A DNA stretch of 64,000 nucleotides from Oncomelania hupensis (lineage: Eukaryota; Mollusca; Gastropoda; Littorinimorpha; Pomatiopsidae). Each line of letters starts with the position of its first letter. Position 1 is the first letter of the stretch. The position numbers and the translations under genes were made by a program. This document shows positions 55,307 through 64,000 of the stretch, piece after piece. The notes under the pieces are model-generated. The model made no database searches and had not been told where the DNA came from. It worked only from the letters and a program-made list of their open reading frames with translations. The stretch lies in NCBI GenBank assembly GCA_036898135.1, contig CM072511.1, forward strand, positions 22,700,988 to 22,764,987. Direction: 5' to 3'.

Positions 55307-56899
55307 TTGGACCACTATCGATGGAACGTTCTAGGTATCAGCGAACTGCGATGGAAAGGCCTAGGTGAAACAACGACCGACAAAGGCCACAAGCTCTATT
55401 TCAGCGGTAGGGATGACAGGCATGAACACGGCGTTGGATTCTTGGTCCACAAGAACATTCTAGCGACTGTCATGGGTTGCCGCCCAGTCTCCAGTAGACT
55501 CATTACCATCCGCCTGAGAGCAGCCCCTTTCAACATCACCATCATCCAGGCCTACGCCCCAACATCAGACTATGACGACAGCGAAGTGGAGGATTTTTAT
55601 GAAAATCTACAGGCGGTCCTTGACCAAGTGCCGAAGAAGGACATAGTCATAGTGCAAGGCGACTGGAATGCCAAGGTTGGCCAAAATGCGCACCGCAACT
55701 GGGGAGACACATGTGGACCCCACTGCAACAACGAGACAAATGACAGGGGTCTGAGACTCTTGGAGTTTGCCAGATACAACAATCTGGTACTGGCAAACAC
55801 GCTTGGTCTCCACAAAAACTCCAGACGATGGACATGGCACAGTCCTGGCGGGGAGCATCACAACCAAATAGACTACATCATGGTCAAGAAACGCTTCAGA
55901 TCAAGCATCAACATTGGCAGGACACGTACTTTTCCAGGAGCAGACATCGGAAGTGACCACGATCTCGTGATGATGTCTTTCCGGCTCCACTTGAAGAGAG
56001 TAAATACAGCAAAGTGCACTAGACTGAAGTTCGACCTGGACAAACTGCAAGACCCGGAGGTGGCAGAACTATTTCAGGCCACAATTGGAGGGAAATTTGC
56101 ACCACTGCTCATTTTGGGGGCTGGTGAAGTAGATGTCAACACCATGACCACCACCTTCAACTCAGCTGTGACAGATGCCGCCACTGAGATCCTTGGCAAG
56201 CACCGACCAAAGAAGAAGCTGTGGATTACACCTGAACTTTTGGATCTGTGTGATAAACGAAGAGAGATGAAAAAGAAAAAGAACACCTCACAGGGAGCTG
56301 ATGTCTACCGAAAAATCAACAATGACATCCGAAAAGGCATGCTCACAGCAAAGGAGAACTGGATAGAAGATCAATGCCAGGAAATAGAGAACAGTCTGAA
56401 CAAGAACAACAGCAAGAAAGCCTACCAGACTGTGAAGCGACTGACAAGTGTCAAACAGCCCAAAGTCTCCACTATCCAAAGCAAGTCTGGCATATGCCTT
56501 ACAGAAGAACAAGAAGTCTTGGACAGATGGACAGAGTACTGCTCTGACCTTTACAACCATACACCAAATGGAGACCCATCAGTTCTAGCATGTCCAGAGA
56601 ACAGAGAAGAAGAAGAAATCCTCCCAATTCTCCGGGAAGAAGTTGAGGCAGCAGTGCAAGCGCTAAAGAAAGGGAAGTCAGCAGGAGTGGACAACATACC
56701 CGCGGAACTGCTACAAGCAGGAGGAGAAGCGATGATTGATGCCCTCACCATTATCTGTAACAAGATCTGGCAGAGTGGGGAGTGGCCTATACCATGGACC
56801 CAGTCGCTTGTCATCACTCTTCCCAAAAAGGTAACCTTCAGGAGTGTGAAAATTACCGCACCATCAGCCTCATCAGCCATCCCAGCAAGGTCCTCCTGA
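55307..56899 (+). pseudogene. RTE LINE endonuclease and RT N-terminal part
   Basis: Carries ISELRW, VIVQGDWNAKVGQ, the RWTWHSPGG...QIDYIMV block and GSDHDLV (SDH), the hallmark residues of APE-like endonucleases. The linker RKINNDIRKGMLTAKENWIE and the RT start KGKSAGVDNIPAELLQAGG follow. True family reading leaves this frame near 56830 (after LVITLPKK), so the last ~20 codons are out of frame. The enzyme would nick target DNA for priming. Confidence 0.9.
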
Positions 56900-57315
56900 A
56901 AATAATACTCAACAGGTTGAAACCCCAAGCTGAACAAATCATAGCTGAAGAACAAGCAGGATTCAGGGCAGGGCGAAGTACCACTGAGCAGATTTTCAAC
57001 CTCAGAATAATCTGTGAGAAATACCTACAGCACCAACAACATCTATATCATGTGTTCATAGACTTCAAGAAGGCGTTTGACCGAGTCTGGCATGCAGCTC
57101 TATGGGCAACAATGAAAGTGTACAACATCAGCCCAAAAATTATTGAAGTCATCAAAAGCCTGTATGACAAGGCTACCAGTGCAGTCCTCCACAACAGAGC
57201 CATCGGGAATTGGTTCAGAACAACAATCGGTGTGCGTCAAGGATGCCTACTCTCTCCAACACTCTTCAACATCTTCCTAGAGCGCATCATTGTCGGATGC
57301 TCTTGCAGACCATGA
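56835..57315 (+). pseudogene. RTE LINE reverse transcriptase core
   Basis: The frame continues GNLQECENYRTISLISHPSK, EEQAGFRAGRSTTEQIFNLR, HVFIDFKKAFDRVWHAAL (motif A Asp) and VRQGCLLSPTLFNIFLERI (motif B). An extra T in CATCATTGTCGG at about 57290, absent from the copy at 46.9-48.3 kb (CATCATGTCAG on the element strand), ends the frame. Confidence 0.9.
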
Positions 57316-58156
57316 AGGCACAGTCAGCATAGGGGGTAGAGCAATCTCCAATCTTCGTTTTGCAGATGACATTGATGGATTGGCTGGAGAGGAACAAGAA
57401 CTTGAACAGCTGGTACAGAGGCTTGACACCACCTCCAAAGCCTATGGAATGGAAATAAGTGCAGAGAAGACCAAAATGATGACCAACAACACCAATGGCA
57501 TCAATACGGACATCAAAGTCCAAGGCCAATCCCTCGACACAGTGCATAGCTTCAAATATTTAGGAGCCATTGTATCAGACAATGGGTCCCGACAGGAAGT
57601 CCTCTCCAGGATCGCACAAACAACTGCTGCCCTGACAAGGTTGAAGCCCATTTGGAAAGACAGGACCATCAGTCTACATTCCAAAGTAAGACTGCTGCGC
57701 TCCCTTGTCATCTCCATCTTCCTATATGCTTGCGAAGCATGGACCCTCACAGCAGATCTCCAACGAAGAATACAAAGCATGGAGATGAGGTGCTACAGAA
57801 GACTTCTGGGCATTTCCTATACCCAACACATCACCAACGACGAAGTCCGACAGACCATCACACAAGCTATTGGACAACATGATGACCTGCTAACAGTGGT
57901 GAAGAAACGGAAACTTCGGTGGTATGGCCACATCACCAGATCATCAGGCCTTGCAAAGACTATTCTGCAAGGCACAGTGCAAGGAGGTAGAAGAAAAGGG
58001 AGACCGAAAAAGAGGTGGGAGGACAACATTCGAGAATGGACTGGTTTGACACTGAGCGAAGCCATCAGGGCTGCTGAGGACAGAGAAAGATGGAGTATGC
58101 TGGTTAAACGATCATCTGTGGTGCCCCTACGACCTTCGGGTTACGGGACAGGATAG
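57290..58156 (+). pseudogene. RTE LINE RT C-terminal part
   Basis: 288 codons beginning MSDALADHEGTVSIGG with FADDIDG (catalytic DD, motif C), KMMTNN, FKYLGAIVSDNGSR, then RRLLGISYTQHITNDEVR and KKRKLRWYGH, ending at LRPSGYGTG. Intact in itself but separated from upstream domains by the frameshift. Confidence 0.9.
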
Positions 58157-58170
58157 GATAGGATAGGATA

Positions 58171-58186
58171 GAGAGAGCGAGAGAGA

Positions 58187-58220
<34 letters not shown>

Positions 58221-58232
58221 CAGAGACAGAGT
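58171..58232. repeat. (GA)n tract
   Basis: GA with CAGA interruptions, directly after the RTE tail. Confidence 0.9.
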
Positions 58233-58276
58233 GATAGAGGGAAGAAAAGCACAGAAAAGGAAAGAAAAAAAATCTC

Positions 58277-58578
58277 CTTCGCATGAGAGTATAAACCGAG
58301 GTCTAGTCTGAGCACGCACTCCATCGCAAGGACTTTAAAGATCCTGACGCTCATGTCCTAGATAGGGCGAGTGCCGGCAACACAAACACACCCAGCTCGC
58401 ACTAAGTCTCTTCGCCGCATCCCGGGTCGCCCAAGATTGTGCTCAATCGTCTGGGTGTCAGACTATGCGCCCAAAGGTTGCAAGTTGGCGCATCGAGCGG
58501 CTTGAGTTAGATCCTGAATCGGCCAGCGCCTTGAGCAGCTCTTGAGCTAGAAAAGCGCCATTTAATGATTAAATAACA
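58277..58578 (+). mobile_element. tRNA-type SINE, family 2, copy 2 (headless)
   Basis: Begins inside the body (ATGAGAGTATAAACCGAGGT) and runs to GCCTTGAGCAGCTCTTGAGC and AAAAGCGCCATTTAATGATT. The tRNA-like head is missing. Confidence 0.88.
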
Positions 58579-58643
58579 TCGACTGTTATTAGGAATGTAG
58601 GGTTCCATCCATTCAACATCATAGTGAGAGGATTCATAAGGCA

Positions 58644-58644
<1 letters not shown>

Positions 58645-58707
<63 letters not shown>

Positions 58708-59078
58708 GTGGACGCTATACGCGCCTTATTCCTAAATCAGACTCAAAGCGCGGCGATCTTTACCAACATACACGCTGACGTGTTACAGACACTCCTACAT
58801 AAACAACAGACACACACTCATCACTCAAACGTGTGGTGTAAACGCAAGTGGCTGTTAGAAGACGAAAAGGAAATCGAATTTTTATTGGTGAAATTTTACA
58901 TCGACTGCATCCAATACCATTATTGAAGAGAGAGAAGAAACCGGAGTACCCGGAGAAAACCCTCGGTGACCTGAATAGTCTCGTACCTAAGTCACATAAG
59001 TTTGCAGGAATCGAACCCGCGACCTTCGGCATGGAAAACCGGCGTCTAACCCATTACACCACGAGGCCACCCCATTAA
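58645..59078 (-). mobile_element. tRNA-type SINE, family 1, copy 3 (complete)
   Basis: Minus strand: head GGTGGCCTCGTGGTGTAATG (A box TCGTGGTGTAATGGG), B box GGGTTCGATTCC, and core ACTTAGGTACGAGACTATTC then AGGTCACCGAGGGTTTTCTC. Next GGATGCAGTCGATG, then the 3' part GCCGCGCTTTGAGTCTG...GGCGCGTATAGCGTCCAC and an (ATT)n tail (58645-58707 in complement). The conserved core is shared by three copies here. Confidence 0.88.
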
Positions 59079-59530
59079 TAGCAAAGTCAGTTTTGTACCC
59101 CCCGAAAGGACTTTAGACTTATTCGGGCGAAGATGTAAGGAATGCTTAAACGGCGATTTTGAAAAGTTTTTTTTAAATTTTTTTAGGTAAAGCATATTAC
59201 ATCGTTTCGCTTTGGGGGCTAACCAAACTGGAACGTCGCAGGCACTGCATCATACATCCCCGCGCTGCTGCTTCTAACCTAATAATGTACCAGAGTAAGT
59301 ATAGAAGAGCGCAATTTATTTCTTTTGTCGTTGTTTTTTTTAGTTCCATTGGTGGATTTTGGTGTGTGTCAAAGGCGATCATACCTTCTGCGAGAGGGAG
59401 GTTGGAGACGTTAGGGATGAGGGTGGATTGTGGGGAAGGGGGATGGGAGAAGGGGGAGGAGCTAGGGAACTTTTAGGAGACAAAATCGGCAACAACAAAA
59501 ATGATACTGGGAGGGATGAGGGATGGAGAG

Positions 59531-59533
<3 letters not shown>
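59079..59533. other. No gene seen
   Basis: No recognised element or exon. Confidence 0.4.
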
Positions 59534-59605
<72 letters not shown>

Positions 59606-59628
59606 TCTCTCTTCTCTCTCTCTCACAC
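59534..59628. repeat. (CT)n microsatellite
   Basis: CT run grading into CTCTT and CA repeats; low-complexity frames only. Confidence 0.95.
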
Positions 59629-60589
59629 ACACATAAAAATACGCATATACGCGCACGCTCGTACACACACACGCACATAAACCAAGATGCACAATAATAA
59701 TGCCTTAAGACCTGGTTGCTGAAAAAATAAGACTGGATAAGAAATAACTGAGACAAATTTTGAGAAGAGAAGTATGTCGTATTTATTACGATTATGTGTA
59801 AAAATTATTAATAAATTAGACACTCCCTCCCTCCCCTCCACCCCCTAAAACAAAAGAATAATACATATAAAATTAATAAATAAATAAACAAACCAATAAA
59901 TAAATACTTTAAAATGTTTTTAAAAAATCTGTTTTGCCATCGATAAACAGACTCCAACAACAACCAAAAAAAAAAGACAAAAAAAAAAAGATATTGTATG
60001 AGACACCCCCTAAATGTGTAAATGTGTGGACACCGATTGAATGGGACAGACACACGCGCAAAAATCCATTCTGCGATGTCTGGTGCAGTTAGCAAAGTTT
60101 TCGATAACGTGATAAATTGGAGAAAATGGTTAGCGTGGACTTGCAGAACGGGTTTGCACTGCCAACACAAGCTTTTATCAGATCCCAACTCCTGACAAAC
60201 GCCAAACAACAATATTTTCGAACAAGATGAAAATAGAATAAAAATAAATAAGTGAATTGGAACTAAACGGAAACAATGTAGAATGCACATGAAACGGAAA
60301 AAAATATACGAACACAAATTAAAGAATTATAAAGGATTTTATTTATGTAGAATTAATTTGATTCAAACTTGAAGGAAACAATGTAGAATTTGCCCATAAG
60401 ACAGAGTACATACGGAATGAAATAAACCAACTGATGATTTTACAAGGAACCGAAATAAAGTAATAATTATAAACCTAAATACAAGTTTCACAGAAATCCG
60501 TCAATTAGCTTCAGAGAAAAGTGCGCGAAACGGACGAAAAAAAAAGCCCAAAACAATAGTTCCCCAGCTTACACTTCAGGATGCACGGT
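59629..60589. other. No gene seen
   Basis: A-rich and AT-rich sequence. The minus-strand frame at 59808-60317 (169 codons, Phe/Leu/Ile-rich) shows no family motif and is likely a by-product of A-rich DNA. Confidence 0.45.
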
Positions 60590-61000
60590 GGTCTAATGGT
60601 AGTGCTTTGGCTTGCGGATCTGAAGGTCCCGGGTTCGAGCCCTGTCCCGGGCCATAGTGTTGTGTCCTTGGGAAAGACACTTTACTCCCGTTTCCTACTC
60701 CTTCGGATGAGAGTATAAACAGAGGTCTAGTCTGTGGGTCGCATACATTCCAACATAAAGATCCTGACGCTCATGTCCTAGACGGGTGAGTGCCGGTAAC
60801 AAGAACACACCCAGCATGCACTTGGTCTTCCTCCCGCATCTCTGGCTGTGCACAGGATAATGCTCAGTTGTCCGGGCGTCAGACCATGCGCCAAAAGGCT
60901 GCGTGTGGGCGTCTCTGGCGGTTTCAGTTAGATCCTGTTCCTGTATTGGCCAGCGCCTAGAGTCTGGTCAAGTACGGCGAGATAAGTGCGCTATAAAAGT
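60590..61000 (+). mobile_element. tRNA-type SINE, family 2, copy 3 (complete)
   Basis: Head CACGGTGGTCTAATGGTAGT (A box TGGTCTAATGG), B box GGGTTCGAGCCC, body with AAAGATCCTGACGCTCATGT and CGGGCGTCAGACCATGCGCC, and the end GCGAGATAAGTGCGCTATAA. No clear target duplication seen. The best copy of this family here. Confidence 0.9.
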
Positions 61001-62131
61001 GGTGGCACTATAGATGAAACACCCTGGAAATTAATTCTGATGTTGGCTCGTTTGTTTCGTTTTAATGACGTATTCCATGCCACTATAGCATGCTCAGTGC
61101 GGCGAATGTTTGTTTAACCCTTCTGTTGGCAGTGGTTTTGCTCTTTATAGCATCCCAGTTTCTGCAACTCTCAACTCTATATCTTTGAATGGTTTGAGGA
61201 CAAGTGCGCTCTACAAACGGAACCATTGGAAGTGATAGAAACCATATAGACATATAGACCTAAAACAAAACGCAAACACATAAACAAACACAAATTAAAC
61301 AACAAACGTCACTCAATCATCTGTCACAGGAAATAAAGAAAATATACACAGAAAAAATAAATTAAAAAATAAATAAAAGTTATAGATACATTTCTAGTTT
61401 GTTTGTTCGTTAAAGTCCAAGGAAGTGGGCGTAAATAACAGTACTTGAGTGATTGTTAAAGGTCAGGGTGACATGTTGTTATTTAAAGAAGAACAACATC
61501 CGCATCGAGATCATGTAACAGGATAGTGTGGGTCATCAGTTATTATTGAAGTGCGTCTGACGTCCAGATCCAAATTGCAGCAAAAATTGTATAAAATGTT
61601 TAATTTACCCTGACTATTTGTTCATCCATTTGTTGGCTCAAATATTTACGAAATTGTGTGTCTAGGCGTTCAAAAGGCTGTCTGCTACAAGAGTAGATGG
61701 CTTAACTCTCGTATAGTACAGGCATTCGCAAACCTGTCGTTTAAGCGCTGTGTTGTATGACCTACTAAACAAGTGGGATTGAGTGTACGAGTGTGTGTAC
61801 TCTATTGCTGTGTTGAACTGTGTATACGCTAACGGTGTCCACAATGAAATATATAGCAAGGGAGTTAATTTCTGTACTGGAAATTGCAGACGATGTTTTA
61901 GAACGCTCCGACACGACTTGTAGAAAGAACCACATTTCGCAACGACCTTTCGGTTACAAAAATAATGTATAACTATAATTATACTGGGAAGATGTTCATC
62001 TCCTGCATGGCGTGAATGAAACATTGTCTACTATTTTCGCATTCAGAACATTAATGGTTCGGTCACGCTTAAAACTTGAATTTAGCGAGTGATACAAATA
62101 CCAGGTTCTTGGGCCACACCAAATGTCTGTA
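61001..62131. other. No gene seen
   Basis: Minus-strand frame 61662-62024 (120 codons) has no recognised motif. Nothing else supported. Confidence 0.4.
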
Positions 62132-62444
62132 AAAGGTGTCCCCGTAACCTTTTGGTTGGGAAGGGAAGAGTTTGGGATCTCCCTTTTCTCTAGGCCCGCT
62201 GAATGAGGGCGATGCCCATCTCGTCTCCTCTCCCTCGCTGCTTTACTTTCCCAGTTCTAAACACATCCAGGTTACCCATTCACAGCTGGGTTGACTGGCA
62301 GTGTTGCCTACGCTTGTTTCAATCTTTGCTTGTGTCGTTGGGTAGTTGCCTTCCAAGCGTGGTCACCCATCCAAGAACTAACTCGTCCCGATGTTAAACA
62401 CTGTTAGCGTGTGCTCAAACCACTAAACTACTGTGCCACCTCAA
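62132..62444 (-). mobile_element. tRNA/5S chimeric SINE, copy 4 (diverged subfamily)
   Basis: Minus strand: head GGTGGCACAGTAGTTTAGTG, then the 5S-like GTTTAACATCGGGACGAGTT and CTTGGATGGGTGACCACGCT, and the family body (AGCAGCGAGGGAGAGG, GATGGGCATCGCCCTCATTC). It is bounded by the 11-bp direct repeat AAATGTCTGTA at 62121-62131 and 62445-62455. Confidence 0.85.
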
Positions 62445-62455
62445 AAATGTCTGTA

Positions 62456-63039
62456 CAAGGACGCACAACTGGCTGACGCTGACAGCATGACATGCACGTG
62501 CATGAAAGGCAGAACACTGAATCGCATTATTCTAAAATGCTAGTTATCTATTTCTGTTCTGTGCCTCTTTGTTTGGTGCGTAATTCGCTTTGTTACATCG
62601 CACAAACACGCAATCAGCACTTGATCACTTTCAAAATAAATTGCACGGATTCCAATACATGAGCTAGCCCTGCAAAAGTATTGCCTAACAACAATCGTTC
62701 GACGTAAGCAAATTCAAGTTGGGACCGCCATTAATTAGAACAAATTAAATAGGCTATATGTATTTTGATACCAGAACGGTTTTATGTTGTCTTAGGTCAG
62801 AAATTATAACATTTATATATGCTGTTGTTGATTTAGTTTATCTTTAATAGTACTTGGTCTTCAATATTTGATGGCTGTTTTGTAGCTCTGCTTGCATTTT
62901 TTGTCTTAAATGATGGGTTTCATTATTATACCGCGAATGTGTTGTTACAATTGCTTGTTTGGGGTATTACTGTTGCTGTAATTTGATTGTTTTGGAGTTC
63001 AGTATCGGTGCTGCTTTTACTGTTACCGTCTTTTGTTAG
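62456..63039. other. No gene seen
   Basis: AT-rich, no element recognised. Confidence 0.4.
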
Positions 63040-63294
63040 AAAAGATGGTGATGGTGATGGAGCTGCTGCTGATGATGATCATCATCATCATGATGACGCC
63101 GACGATGATGATGATGACGACGACGATCATGATGATGACGACAACGACGATTATGATGATGCGGACATCATCATCATCATTATCATCATGACGACGATGA
63201 TGATGATGACGATGATGATGGTGATGATGACGACAACGACGATTATGACGACGACAATGATGATAATGATGATGATGACGACGATGATGATGAC
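63040..63294. repeat. Degenerate (GAT)n tract
   Basis: GAT/GAC triplets interrupted by ATC runs, giving local foldback potential (GATGATG against CATCATC). Poly-Asp/His frames are artefacts. Confidence 0.92.
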
Positions 63295-63827
63295 TTAAAA
63301 TAAGACGACTACTCTCAAAAGACAGGAACAGCCACTTTGGGAACAGTTCCGGCAAGCCATACAAACGTATATCCAGACACACAAACATAACGGAAAAATA
63401 GCCATCCATGCTCAAAAGCTCTTCTTGGCGGTGATGTAGTTCGGCTTTATCCTAACAAAGCAAAAGGACAATATGGAATGACAGCACACTCATCAGGGAA
63501 AAGCCCAAAATCTGGTGGTGATTTTAGGAGCATGAACCCCAAGACAGGAAATACAAATTTAACGGCAAATTTCGATATTTAACGTTAGGATTTGAATTCA
63601 TTAGAATTTGGATTAAAGTTAGTTTAGGGTTAGGGTTAACTGTAACTCCAGGCCTAGATTATACCTATTTTCACCAGCAGATTTTCGGCATTCTAACCCT
63701 CACTATCTCAACTTTCTGCAAGCAACAAATGTATCCAAATCGGTTGACCACAGTTTTAGATACAGCGCAACTCGTGGTTAGAAAATCGTGAAGCACAATG
63801 ACCTTGACCTTTAAAAAAGTATAAATA

Positions 63828-64000
63828 AACAGGGGCGGATCTTGTTCTTGTGCCACTTGTGCACGTGCACACCCCCCTGGCGGTCAAAAAAAAAAGAAAA
63901 AGAAAAAGAAAAGGAGGGAGAAAGGGAGAAAAAAGAAGAGAAAAAAATTACTAATTCTCACTCACCACACAGTTTCATGTACCTCCAAATTATTATTTTT
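63828..64000 (+). mobile_element. Possible hAT-like element end
   Basis: CAGGGGCGGATCTTGTTCTT at 63831 has the form of many hAT terminal repeats, followed by GTGCACGTGCACACCCCCC. The partner end would lie beyond the window, so this is only a candidate. Confidence 0.35.

Larger units (their letters stand above)
55216..58170 (+). mobile_element. RTE/BovB-like LINE, longest copy (two frameshifts)
   Basis: About 2.95 kb. It is 5'-truncated, because coding already runs in frame at about 55256 (NVRTLTAEGKLEEL) without a start. APE-type endonuclease, then RT, then a short C-terminal region and (GGATA)n tail at 58147-58170. Endonuclease blocks of this form are those annotated in animals as 'craniofacial development protein 2-like', which derive from RTE LINEs. 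The frame shifts near 56830 and at about 57290. Confidence 0.92.

Noticed and set aside
59808..60317. 169-codon minus-strand frame as a membrane protein gene
   Set aside because: Phe/Leu/Ile richness follows from A-rich plus-strand DNA; no family motif, splice pattern or codon bias supports it.

Overview
This window is animal nuclear DNA. It has long introns with GT-AG sites, abundant tRNA-type SINEs, LINEs, a Ty3-type LTR retrotransposon and very many di- and trinucleotide microsatellites. Nothing in it is bacterial. The repeat style and the mollusc-like 5S rRNA sequence inside one SINE family suggest an invertebrate, most likely a marine mollusc or another lophotrochozoan; that placement is inference.

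One host gene is recognisable: a concentrative nucleoside transporter (SLC28/CNT family) on the + strand, from 6296 to 27879. I assembled 13 coding exons by splice sites, reading phase and family similarity. They sum to 1992 nt, or 663 residues plus TAA, with every phase compatible. Two small internal exons (11349-11533 and 15798-15904) and a 23-nt terminal exon complete the chain. Introns hold a decayed CR1/L2-type LINE, a tRNA/5S chimeric SINE, small TIR elements, an interspersed ~570-bp repeat ('family X' here) and a protease fragment of a Ty3-type element. Several residues that bind nucleoside in characterised CNTs are replaced, so the substrate may differ.

Downstream, 32103-38658 is a complete LTR retrotransposon with 640-bp LTRs (one difference seen), a 5-bp target duplication and one intact 1499-codon Gag-Pol frame. 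Its integrase lies before reverse transcriptase, the order known for Gmr1-like Ty3 elements and opposite to ordinary Ty3/gypsy. Its leader carries a cluster of perfect heat-shock-element-like motifs just before the ATG.

From about 38.7 kb to the end I see no host gene, only repeats: a 1.47-kb insertion of unknown class with a 21-bp flanking duplication, several copies of one RTE/BovB-like LINE (the longest at 55.2-58.2 kb, with two frameshifts), three or more SINE families and long microsatellites. A ~1.6-kb repeat at 1468-3102 recurs inverted at 52.4-54.05 kb, bracketing the transporter gene and the LTR element.
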